Source: Nitrospira sp. CR1.3 (GTDB lineage Bacteria; Nitrospirota; Nitrospiria; Nitrospirales; Nitrospiraceae). Taken from it: DNA of 64,000 nucleotides. The position numbers and the translations under genes are program-made. Location of the stretch: assembly GCA_014055525.1 (NCBI GenBank), contig WIAH01000017.1, positions 23,715 through 87,714 of the forward strand, given 5' to 3'. Positions 36,887-44,289 of the stretch are shown here, piece by piece. How positions within the stretch are numbered: the stretch's first letter is position 1; every line of letters begins with the position of its first letter. The notes below the pieces were generated by a model. The model did not search any database. It was given only the letters and a program-made list of their open reading frames with translations, and was not told the DNA's origin.

Positions 36887-37159
36887 TCACTTGGACGGAG
36901 CATAACAGCGGGCAAAGTGGCGGCGCAAGCGAAGACGATTGAAAGGCGAGGGCACAGGTCTCCGCGAGCGCGCAACAGTGTCTCGAATCAGGATGATCTG
37001 GTTCACATAGGCGCGGCAATGGGCGCAGGAGGCCAAGTGCAATCCGACGCGAAACTTGATCGGGAGGGACGGAGCGTCGTCGAGATACTCGGAGGTCAGT
37101 CCCGCGACTTCGCGGCAGGTGAGTCCGCTCGCAATCCATTGTGACGGATGATCCTTCAT
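36887..37159 (-). CDS. Zinc-finger anti-sigma factor (zf-HC2 type)
   Basis: About 90 residues from the ATG at 37159; an in-frame TTG at 37213 is an alternative. The zf-HC2 pattern is seen in LTCREVAGLTSEYLDDAPSL followed by HLASCAHCRAYVNQI: C...H-x3-C-x2-C. It has no membrane helix, so it would be a soluble, possibly redox-sensing anti-sigma factor of the ChrR/RsrA sort. It follows the ECF sigma gene with a 131-base gap containing an inverted repeat. Confidence 0.8.
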   Translation of the reverse strand: MKDHPSQWIASGLTCREVAGLTSEYLDDAPSLPIKFRVGLHLASCAHCRAYVNQIILIRDTVARSRRPVPSPFNRLRLRRHFARCYAPSK

Positions 37160-37227
37160 AGGTGGAGCCTCCGGTGCCAGCGCTTCCACCCTCTGAGTCT
37201 CCCAGTTCTGCAAATTCTTACAAAGGG

Positions 37228-37297
37228 AAGGCTGAGGCTAAGGTCGAAGGGAGGTCTCTGATCTTCGATGGCGAAACCTCAGCCTCAACCTTAGCCT
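37228..37297. repeat. CCTYAR-type inverted repeat at the sigma gene 3' end
   Basis: Two alternative stems share the same DNA: AGGCTGAGG (37229-37237) with CCTCAGCCT (37277-37285), and AGGCTAAGGT (37235-37244) with ACCTTAGCCT (37288-37297). They cannot form together. The right arms cover the end of the ECF sigma gene. Confidence 0.6.
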
Positions 37298-38001
37298 AGC
37301 GCGGTCTCGATCGCCGCGCGCACCTGCTCCCGCGCCCGATGGAGACGGACGTAGAGGTTGGTCTCCGTAATCTTCAAGATTTCGCAGACTTCCTTGGCAT
37401 CTACTCCCTCCACATCGCGAAGGATCAGCACCCCCTTGAGGGTGGCCGGCAGCGCCTCGATCGCCTCGTTCATCGCGTTGACGGCCTGCTGCGATGCCAA
37501 GAGCCTTTCCGGAGTCCGATCGTCCCAGGGCTGGGGCGGGAACGCCCAGTGACCGGCCCACTCGCCGGACCGATGGAAACGAGCCGGGTCGACCGCTTCC
37601 TCGCTGTCGTCGTCGAAGGATTCAAAGGCCGAGAAGGTTGTGTGGCGTTTCTCACGCACGCCCCGGTCCTTCGCCTTATGAATCAGAATCCCGAAGATCC
37701 AGGTTCGGAGCGAGGAACGGCCCTCGAAGCGGTGCAGGCTTTCGATCACGGCCATCCAGGTATCCTGGACGACCTCCTCCGCAACCTCCCGATCAGCCAC
37801 ATATCCCATTGCCATTCGAATGAGCCCGCCATGGTGTCTGTCCACTAGCTCGTCGAAGGCACGTTCGTCACCCTGGCGGAGGCGCGCAAGCAGCTGCCGC
37901 TCGCCTTTCGTCAAGGCTTGACCCGTGACCGACGAGGCTGCGGGTCCCAAAGGTGGGTGTTGTTCGATCGACTGTGTTTGGGTGAGCGCCACTGAGTTCA
38001 T
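37291..38001 (-). CDS. ECF-type RNA polymerase sigma factor
   Basis: 236 residues from the ATG at 38001, set by GGAGGTCGATC upstream and by the ATGA overlap with the STAS gene. Region 2 is in DELVDRHHGGLIRMAMGYVA then EEVVQDTWMAVIESLHRFEG and RTWIFGILIHKAKD. A variable ~55-residue acidic linker follows. Region 4 is ALPATLKGVLILRDVEGVDA then KEVCEILKITETNLYVRLHR. A zinc-finger anti-sigma gene is encoded downstream. The cydAB genes further downstream are candidate targets or co-transcribed genes. Confidence 0.92.
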   Translation of the reverse strand: MNSVALTQTQSIEQHPPLGPAASSVTGQALTKGERQLLARLRQGDERAFDELVDRHHGGLIRMAMGYVADREVAEEVVQDTWMAVIESLHRFEGRSSLRTWIFGILIHKAKDRGVREKRHTTFSAFESFDDDSEEAVDPARFHRSGEWAGHWAFPPQPWDDRTPERLLASQQAVNAMNEAIEALPATLKGVLILRDVEGVDAKEVCEILKITETNLYVRLHRAREQVRAAIETALG

Positions 38002-38267
38002 GATCGACCTCCGATGTCCATCAGATCCGTCATGTAGCCGGGAGCTTTGAGAATGGTGACTCGTTTGCGGGATAGCTGCTTCAAGACCTCGACCCCTTGC
38101 CCATCGACGAAATCCACGCCGGCGCAGTTCAATTCGATCGATTTCAGATTTCGCAGTTCGGCGCGGCACTCCGCATCCAGAAGGTCTGCCCATTGACCGG
38201 TGATTTTCCCTTCTAGCGTGAAGACCACTCGGCTTCTGTCCATGTCTGTCTTTGTGATTTTCAGCAT
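37998..38267 (-). CDS. STAS-domain protein (anti-sigma antagonist-like)
   Basis: 89 residues from the ATG at 38267 (GGAGGCG upstream). An upstream TTG at 38303 would start inside the sigma-54 promoter and is rejected. STAS strands and helices are visible: VVFTLEGKITGQWADLLDAE, NLKSIELNCAGVDFVDGQGV and EVLKQLSRKRVTILKAPGYM. At the place of the phosphorylatable Ser (DSSGLG in SpoIIAA) it has VDGQG, so kinase control seems lost. It is translationally coupled to the ECF sigma gene. Confidence 0.85.
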   Translation of the reverse strand: MLKITKTDMDRSRVVFTLEGKITGQWADLLDAECRAELRNLKSIELNCAGVDFVDGQGVEVLKQLSRKRVTILKAPGYMTDLMDIGGRS

Positions 38268-38298
38268 CGCCTCCGTCTCCCTCGTTGCCCGGCTATTC

Positions 38299-38314
38299 AG
38301 CAACGCCTGTGCCG
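38299..38314 (-). promoter_or_regulatory. Sigma-54 (-24/-12) promoter of the STAS/ECF operon
   Basis: Minus strand reads CGGCACAGGCGTTGCT. The -24 GG and -12 GC are spaced by exactly 10 bases, and only the first position departs from TGGCAC-N5-TTGC[TA]. It ends about 32 bases before the STAS ATG. Confidence 0.72.
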
Positions 38315-38426
38315 GAACGCGAATGGAGGCGACGATCCTTCGCTAACCTGTTAAAAAATCGACGAGGTTTCGTGCTGCGGGCCTGAGATATCGGCGTGAG
38401 AGGGGCGAGAAATTTACGAGGTAATT

Positions 38427-38460
38427 CCCAAAATATTGGGGCTGTCCCAATTAGTTGGGA
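38427..38460. promoter_or_regulatory. Two tandem palindromes, likely activator binding sites
   Basis: CCCAAAATATTGGG (38427-38440) and TCCCAATTAGTTGGGA (38445-38460), centres 19 bases apart. They lie about 115-160 bases upstream of the sigma-54 promoter, the usual distance for an enhancer-binding protein. The candidate activator is encoded at 38579-40966. Confidence 0.65.
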
Positions 38461-38482
38461 AAGCAGCACAGGATTCGCGACT

Positions 38483-38574
38483 CGTCATGCGTCATCGGTC
38501 ATTCGTCGGACGAGCATGGAGTATCGTGAGCGATCGCTTCTCTACGCTTGACCAATGACGATTGACGGTTGACG
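38483..38574. repeat. Inverted runs of CGTCAnn heptamers
   Basis: 38483-38507 consists of quasi-repeated 7-base words (CGTCATG CGTCATC GGTCATT). 38550-38574 is the inverse, 19 of 25 positions pairing. It lies next to the 3' end of the sigma-54 activator gene and may terminate it. Confidence 0.5.
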
Positions 38575-38578
38575 GGCT

Positions 38579-40966
38579 TTAGGAGGGGCGTTCGATTCCG
38601 AGTTTCTTCATGCGCGCTTCGAGCGTGGTGGCATTGAGTCCCAGAATCCTGGCCGCACCCTTCTCGCCGCTGACCCGCCAATTGGTCTGGGTGAGGACGG
38701 CAAGGATATGGACCCGCTCCACTTCCTCCAACGTGGTGGCGGCTCCATTGACCGCCTGGGCCGCGCTCTTCGGCATCCAATCGGTGAGATCGAGCTCCGA
38801 TCCCTGGCTCAAGATGACCGCGCGCTCGATGACGTGCTCGAGTTCGCGAATGTTCCCGGGCCAGAGATAGCCCTTCAGCATCTCCATGGCCTTGGCCGAA
38901 ACCGACTCGACCTTCTTGCCCATGGCAACGGAGTACTTCTTGACGAAGTACGAGACCAGCAGGGGGATATCCTGTTGCCGTTCGCGCAGGGCCGGCAGCG
39001 CAATCGGAAACACCTTGAGGCGGTAGTAGAGGTCGGATCGGAACCGTCCCTCACGGACCTCTTTGTCGAGATCCCGGTTCGTGGCGGCCACCACGCGGGC
39101 ATTGACTTTGATCGTCCTCGTGCTGCCGAGCCGTTCGAACTCGCCTTCTTGCAGCACCCGCAGCAGCTTCGTCTGCAGCTCCAGCGGAATTTCGCCGACC
39201 TCGTCGAGAAAGATCGTCGCCCTGTCCGCCAGCTCAAACCGGCCGATCTTGCGCGCCAGCGCACCGGTGAAGGCGCCCTTCTCATGCCCGAACAACTCGC
39301 TTTCGATCAAGCCGGCGGGAATCGCCGCGCAATTGACCTTGACCAGCACCCCGTCCTTGCGGCTGCTCAAATGGTGGATCGCGCGGGCGATCAATTCCTT
39401 GCCGGTTCCCGTTTCGCCGGTCACCAGCACCGTCGCATCGGTCGCCGCGACTTTCTCGATCGATTGGAGCACCTTCTTGATCGCCGTCGAGACGCCGATG
39501 ATTTCCTCGAAGTTGTGCGCCGTCTTGATCTCTTCGCGGAGATAGACATTGGCCGCCTCCAGCCGGGCCTTCTCCTGCTCCATCAGCACTTTATCGGTGA
39601 TGTCGAGAAACATCGTGCGCGTGTAGGTCCCGCTCGGATCCGGTCTCGACCACCATTGAATCCAGAGCGGCTTGCCGTTGTCTTTGCGCCGCAGTTCCAG
39701 CACCACCCCGCTCGCGTCGATCCCCTTGCCGATCGAATCAAACGCCTCCTTCAGGCGTCGTTGCGCATCCGGCGTGTCGGGAATGAACGAGAATCCATAG
39801 GTGCCTGGCACCTGGTCCGGCGTGATGCCCAACGTCTTCAAGGCCGTCCGATTGGCGCGGATGAACTTCGAATCGAGTCCTTCGTTCACGTAGGCGATCG
39901 GCGCTTCGTCGAATAGATCACGCAACCGCTCCTCATTGTCCTTCAACATCGCTTCCATTTGCGTCCGCTCAAGCTCCGCGCCGGCGCGCGCACCGAAGAT
40001 CTTGAAGACGGAGAGATCCAGCTGTTCGAGTTCCATCCGCTTGGTATCCATCACCGCCAAGTGTCCCAACACCTGCCCGCCGGCGCTCGTCACCGGAATG
40101 GCCAGATAGCTCTTCACCCCCAGCCCTTCCAGATCATCTTTGTGCAGGGGGAATTGCTCCGCCACCTTGTCCGCGCAGTGGTACAGCTCGCCGGCCAATA
40201 CCTTCTCGCAGGGCGTATGCGCGATCGCGTACTCAAAATTGGCTTTGAAATGATCTCCCGCCCAGAAGGCCAAGGTGTGCACTTTGGTCCGATCGACACA
40301 GAATTCGGAGACAAAGGCATAGGTTACGTCGAGCGCCGTCGCCAGGTTCCTCACCAGCGAATGAAAGAATTCTCCGCCGACCGCCTGCGCCGTGCCCTCT
40401 GAGATGGCCCGCAGTGTCGTCTCCCGTTCCTTGAGCGACAGTTCCATGACCTGGCGGTATATTTCGACCCCCGCCCGTTCTCCGAACAATTTGAAGACCG
40501 CGATCTCCTCGGTCGTCAGCGCCATGGGCTTCACATCCATCGCCGCTAAGTGGCCGAGCACCGCTCCCTTCGGATCTTTCAACGGCACAGCCAGGTAGCT
40601 CGTGACACCCATGGTGACCAGGTCCCGATCGCGCGGAAACATTTGCTGGACGTCCTGCGCATAGTGGCAGGTCTGTCCGGCGATCACCTCTTCGCAGGGC
40701 GTCCCGTCAAGATCGTACTCCAGCTGATCCATGTAGCCGTCCCCCTTCCAGAACGCCAGAGTCCGAATCTTCGCCCCAGGCAGGAGGTAGCCTACGAAGG
40801 AATAGCGGATGTTCAAGGCGGCCGCCACCTGTCGGACGAGCTCGCGGAGAAAATCGCCGCCTGTCGAGGTGATCGTGCCTTCAACGAGCGAGCGGAGAAA
40901 TTCGTCCGCCTTGTGACGAGCCTCCAGCCGTTTAGGATCTTTGAGGTCCGTTACGCCTTCAGCCAT
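38579..40966 (-). CDS. Sigma-54-dependent transcriptional activator, FhlA-like (GAF-GAF-PAS-AAA-Fis)
   Basis: 795 residues from the ATG at 40966 (AAGGG upstream); a GTG at 41023 is less likely. Two GAF domains in tandem share TLAFWxGD ... TPCExVxAG and SYLAVPxxxxxGxVLGHLAxMD. A PAS domain follows ([20 protein letters not shown]). The AAA+ module has Walker A GETGTGKE, the sigma-54 loop GAFTGA, Walker [13 protein letters not shown] and the arginine-finger region [10 protein letters not shown]. The C-terminal helix-turn-helix is [23 protein letters not shown] inputs suggest a small-molecule or redox signal. Likely target: the STAS/ECF operon next door. Confidence 0.94.
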   Translation of the reverse strand: MAEGVTDLKDPKRLEARHKADEFLRSLVEGTITSTGGDFLRELVRQVAAALNIRYSFVGYLLPGAKIRTLAFWKGDGYMDQLEYDLDGTPCEEVIAGQTCHYAQDVQQMFPRDRDLVTMGVTSYLAVPLKDPKGAVLGHLAAMDVKPMALTTEEIAVFKLFGERAGVEIYRQVMELSLKERETTLRAISEGTAQAVGGEFFHSLVRNLATALDVTYAFVSEFCVDRTKVHTLAFWAGDHFKANFEYAIAHTPCEKVLAGELYHCADKVAEQFPLHKDDLEGLGVKSYLAIPVTSAGGQVLGHLAVMDTKRMELEQLDLSVFKIFGARAGAELERTQMEAMLKDNEERLRDLFDEAPIAYVNEGLDSKFIRANRTALKTLGITPDQVPGTYGFSFIPDTPDAQRRLKEAFDSIGKGIDASGVVLELRRKDNGKPLWIQWWSRPDPSGTYTRTMFLDITDKVLMEQEKARLEAANVYLREEIKTAHNFEEIIGVSTAIKKVLQSIEKVAATDATVLVTGETGTGKELIARAIHHLSSRKDGVLVKVNCAAIPAGLIESELFGHEKGAFTGALARKIGRFELADRATIFLDEVGEIPLELQTKLLRVLQEGEFERLGSTRTIKVNARVVAATNRDLDKEVREGRFRSDLYYRLKVFPIALPALRERQQDIPLLVSYFVKKYSVAMGKKVESVSAKAMEMLKGYLWPGNIRELEHVIERAVILSQGSELDLTDWMPKSAAQAVNGAATTLEEVERVHILAVLTQTNWRVSGEKGAARILGLNATTLEARMKKLGIERPS

Positions 40967-41078
40967 ACCGGCCCTTTCCACTACGGACGACTGGTAAGTA
41001 AGGAGAGGAGGAAAGCTTAGCACCTGATAGGAAGTGGTCGCAACTTACGAACCACGGGAAAGTAGACTGACTCTCACA

Positions 41079-41870
41079 TTACGACACCGGAGCGCCGCAG
41101 CCGACACAGCGAATCTGGGGGGTAATCCCAGCAATCGCCGGTGGAACCATCACCGGCGCTGGTGGCGGCCCCATCAGCCACCGCGCTGGTCGGCTGGTCC
41201 GGTATTTCGTCAACAGCTTCGGCATCGCGAGGAAGAACACGACCATCGCGATACCCGCTGCAATCAGCGGCCATTGGGCGCTGACCACGCTGCTGCCGAG
41301 ATAGGTGAAGGCAAAGGTCGGCGGCGCCATGCCGAGGAGCGTGGCCAGGGCGAACGTCTTCAGCGAGATGTTCGTCAGCCCGGCGCCGTAGCTCACCACG
41401 TCGAACGAGAAGATGGGAATGAACCGCGCGATGAACATGGCGCCCATGAGTTGATGGTCGGTGCAGGTCTGACAAAACCTGTTCTCGGTCGTCATGATCC
41501 GTGCCAGCGCTTCACGTCCCAACGAACGGGCGATGAGAAAACACAGGATCGCCCCGATCTCGGCGCCGATCACGGCATAGAGGGCGCCGTAGAACGGACC
41601 GAAGGCTGCGCCTGCCGCGAGGTCCAGCGGCAAACTCGGAATCGGCGGGATGATGACGGCCCCGACCATGCTGCCGATCAACAACAGCGGCGCGAGCGGG
41701 CCGGCCTCGTTCAGCCATCGCGCGATCGCATTCGGCGAGAGATACTGTTCATAATTGACGGACGCTAGGGCCAACCATCCGGCTCCTGCGGCCAGGATTC
41801 CGAGGCCCAGTTTGATCCATGCCACCATCCTGCGCGGAGCTCTTGATACCGTAAGCGCCGTCGTTGTCAT
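41079..41870 (-). CDS. TVP38/TMEM64 (VTT domain) membrane protein
   Basis: 263 residues, about six membrane segments. The VTT core is visible: SLPLDLAAGAAFGPFYGALY followed by AVIGAEIGAILCFLIARSLG, and ARFIPIFSFDVVSYGAGLTN. Proteins of this family are related to DedA transporters or lipid scramblases; no substrate is known here. The C-terminus ends with a soluble tail carrying CVGCGAP. The start overlaps the VOC gene stop as ATGA. Confidence 0.87.
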   Translation of the reverse strand: MTTTALTVSRAPRRMVAWIKLGLGILAAGAGWLALASVNYEQYLSPNAIARWLNEAGPLAPLLLIGSMVGAVIIPPIPSLPLDLAAGAAFGPFYGALYAVIGAEIGAILCFLIARSLGREALARIMTTENRFCQTCTDHQLMGAMFIARFIPIFSFDVVSYGAGLTNISLKTFALATLLGMAPPTFAFTYLGSSVVSAQWPLIAAGIAMVVFFLAMPKLLTKYRTSRPARWLMGPPPAPVMVPPAIAGITPQIRCVGCGAPVS

Positions 41871-42898
41871 GGTGACACCACCTTGATCGCATGCCCATCC
41901 GGGTCCCGGACCAAGAACCCTCTCTCAAACCCCAATGACCGGTCCGGGAACATGACCACACCGGTTGAGACCGGTTGCGCCATCTCGCGAACTTGGGCTG
42001 CGGCTGCTTCCACGTCATTGACCACCAGCGTCGTCTGCCAATACCAGAGATCAGTCGGGTGCGAATCCGCCGGCATAGGCCTGCCCGCCATCGGAAGCTC
42101 GTATTCCAAGAATTCCAATCCGGGCGGTCCCGTCTTCGGGGCCAGCCCGGTCACGCGCGCGCGGGCGCCGGGCAGACTGTCGAGACGTTGCTGCTCGCTG
42201 CCCATATTCAGCGTGCCGGCAGCGACCGTCAGGCCCAGCAGATCGCGGTAGAACTTGATGGTGCTCTCCGTGCTGCGCACTGTCATGGCCGTATGGTCGA
42301 TGCCGAGAAACAAGTCCGTCCCTCCCCGTTTCCACACAGGAGTCCCCTTGCCGTCCGGAAACCAGAGCAATTCAAGGTTGTGTCCATCGGGATCGCGAAA
42401 CTTGATGGCTTTGACCCCGGCAGCCGCGGTGTTCGACAGGGGAATCGTCTGCGGGCGCGGGGAAACCTGCCGGACATGATGCTTGCGCAGCTGAGCCCAG
42501 GCTTCTTCCATGTCGCGCACGACGATGGCGAAGTGCTGAAACCAGAGGTCGTTACTATAGGAGGGGACAGGGACAGGCCGGACGTCCGGCGGAGAGAGAA
42601 ATTCCGTCAGCTCCAACTGTTGCTCACCCAATTGCATCCTGACCACACGCGCCCGCACGCCGAAGATCCCCCAGAGTCGGTCGTATTCCGGCCCATCCAC
42701 TTCCACGTCGCTGACCGGCTTGAACGTCAGCACGTCGCGGTAGAACGCGACCGACTGCTCCATGTCCGAGACGGTGAAGCCGACCGCGGCAACCGATTGG
42801 ACGGCCACGCGAGACTCAGCGGCATCCGATACCGTTGCCATGCACGGGACGAAGGGGAAGCAGCACAGCGCAATGAGATATTGGCCTATGCTTTTCAT
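41867..42898 (-). CDS. Exported protein with two VOC (glyoxalase-fold) domains
   Basis: 343 residues from the ATG at 42898. A signal peptide (MKSIGQYLIALCCFPFVPCM) precedes two VOC units: AAVGFTVSDMEQSVAFYRDV ... FRDPDGHNLELLWFP and GIDHTAMTVRSTESTIKFYR ... VRDPDGHAIKVVSP. Each keeps His and Glu/Lys positions at the metal sites, although the second ends in Lys rather than Glu. Paired domains resemble dioxygenases or isomerases of the glyoxalase superfamily. An extracytoplasmic VOC protein is unusual. It sits 14 bases behind the NDH-2-like gene. Confidence 0.82.
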   Translation of the reverse strand: MKSIGQYLIALCCFPFVPCMATVSDAAESRVAVQSVAAVGFTVSDMEQSVAFYRDVLTFKPVSDVEVDGPEYDRLWGIFGVRARVVRMQLGEQQLELTEFLSPPDVRPVPVPSYSNDLWFQHFAIVVRDMEEAWAQLRKHHVRQVSPRPQTIPLSNTAAAGVKAIKFRDPDGHNLELLWFPDGKGTPVWKRGGTDLFLGIDHTAMTVRSTESTIKFYRDLLGLTVAAGTLNMGSEQQRLDSLPGARARVTGLAPKTGPPGLEFLEYELPMAGRPMPADSHPTDLWYWQTTLVVNDVEAAAAQVREMAQPVSTGVVMFPDRSLGFERGFLVRDPDGHAIKVVSP

Positions 42899-42912
42899 TT
42901 CGATTTGAACGG

Positions 42913-44289
42913 TTAATGTGTCGCCGTCCCCGCCAGCTCTCGCGCTTCGGGATCGGCAATCGCCGCCGGAGCCTGCCCGCAAACGGTTTGGAACTGAACC
43001 AAATCTTTAGAAAACACCAGATCGAGCAGCCAGTCGAGCACCACGCGGACTTTCTTTTCGATGCGCGGGAGTTTGCTGAGGTAGATCGCGCGCCATAACG
43101 ACCAGGCGATCACGCCTGAAAAATTGAAGCCGAAGATTCTGGCTACACCCGTGCGCCGGCCGATCGCCGCGAGCTGGCCGATCGTCCTGAATCGGAACGG
43201 CTGCTTGGCCGTCCCTCGAAAGGCTGCCGTCACATTGCGGGCCAGGACTTTTCCTTCACGCAGCGCATGTTGGCCGGTCGGAGGATGATATCCGCCGGTG
43301 AGCGGATCCGGAATCACGGCGCAATCGCCCAACGCCCAGACACCGGGCCAGCCCGGCACGTCCAGACAATCGTTGACGACAAGACGCCCGCCTTTCGTCT
43401 GGCAAGGCAACCTCGCCAACAAGGGATTGGGCGCGGTCCCGGCTGTCCACACCAGCGTGTCGGTCTTGAGGCGACTCCCGTCGCTTAAACACACCTCATG
43501 ATCCGACAGCTCGACCACCTTCGTGTTGGTCCTGATTTCGACTCCGCGCGCCGACAATTTCTCGTGCGCATAGCGCCCTAATTGCTCGCCGAGTTCCGGC
43601 AGAATGACGTCGCCCGAATGCACCAGGACCAGCCGCAGTATGTCGGGCTTCAAGTGGGGATAGAACGGGAGCGCCTCCCGGAGAAAGTCGTTCATCCCGG
43701 CGATCGTTTCGACTCCGGCGAACCCGCCGCCCGCGACCACGAAGGTTAGGAGCGGCTTCCGCAGCGAGGCCGAGCATTCAAAGTCGGCTTCTTCCAGATG
43801 AGCGATCATGCGATTGCGCAAATAGATGGCATCGCCCAGCGTCTTCATCGTCAAGGCCCGTTCCGCCAGACCCGGCAAGCCATAAAAATTCGTGACCGAT
43901 CCAAACGCCAGCACGAGATGGTCGTAAGGAAGTGTGTGCACGTGGTGCGTCTGTCCGTGGACGACACGGATCTGTCGCTGCTCCAGATCGATCGATTGCA
44001 CTTCGCCGTGGAAGAACTCCACACGGCGCAGGAGCTTGCGGATCGGGTTCACGATGTTGGTCATGTCCAGGTCGCTGGAGGCGACTTCGTGCAGCATCGG
44101 GGTGAAAAGAAAGAAATTTTCCCGGTTCACGAGCGTGATCTGCATGTTTGGGTCGCGGGCCAGCGTCTTTTCAAACTCGATCGCAGCGTAGACCCCGCCG
44201 AAGCCTCCGCCCAGAATCACGACGTGTTTCTGTCCCGGGACAATCCGACAGGCCTCCTGATGCGCTCCCTCATCCATTCGGGCGATCAT
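42913..44289 (-). CDS. Second type II NADH dehydrogenase-like flavoprotein
   Basis: 458 residues. FAD motif VVILGGGFGGVYAAIEFEKT, NADH motif FVVAGGGFAGVETIAGMNDF, quinone-region signature ENFFLFTPMLHEVASSDLDM, and second FAD contact WALGDCAVIPDP. The C-terminal region has SGVIAWSLWRAIYLSKLPRI, a likely membrane-contact helix, as in NDH-2. It differs in sequence from the enzyme at 6845-8098. Overlap with the GMC oxidoreductase stop (ATGA) suggests electron transfer from the sugar/alcohol pathway to quinone. Confidence 0.87.
   Translation of the reverse strand: MIARMDEGAHQEACRIVPGQKHVVILGGGFGGVYAAIEFEKTLARDPNMQITLVNRENFFLFTPMLHEVASSDLDMTNIVNPIRKLLRRVEFFHGEVQSIDLEQRQIRVVHGQTHHVHTLPYDHLVLAFGSVTNFYGLPGLAERALTMKTLGDAIYLRNRMIAHLEEADFECSASLRKPLLTFVVAGGGFAGVETIAGMNDFLREALPFYPHLKPDILRLVLVHSGDVILPELGEQLGRYAHEKLSARGVEIRTNTKVVELSDHEVCLSDGSRLKTDTLVWTAGTAPNPLLARLPCQTKGGRLVVNDCLDVPGWPGVWALGDCAVIPDPLTGGYHPPTGQHALREGKVLARNVTAAFRGTAKQPFRFRTIGQLAAIGRRTGVARIFGFNFSGVIAWSLWRAIYLSKLPRIEKKVRVVLDWLLDLVFSKDLVQFQTVCGQAPAAIADPEARELAGTATH

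Noticed and set aside
38708..39916. 402-codon plus-strand open frame
   Set aside because: It is antisense to the AAA+ and PAS parts of the sigma-54 activator and is compositionally odd. It is a shadow frame.
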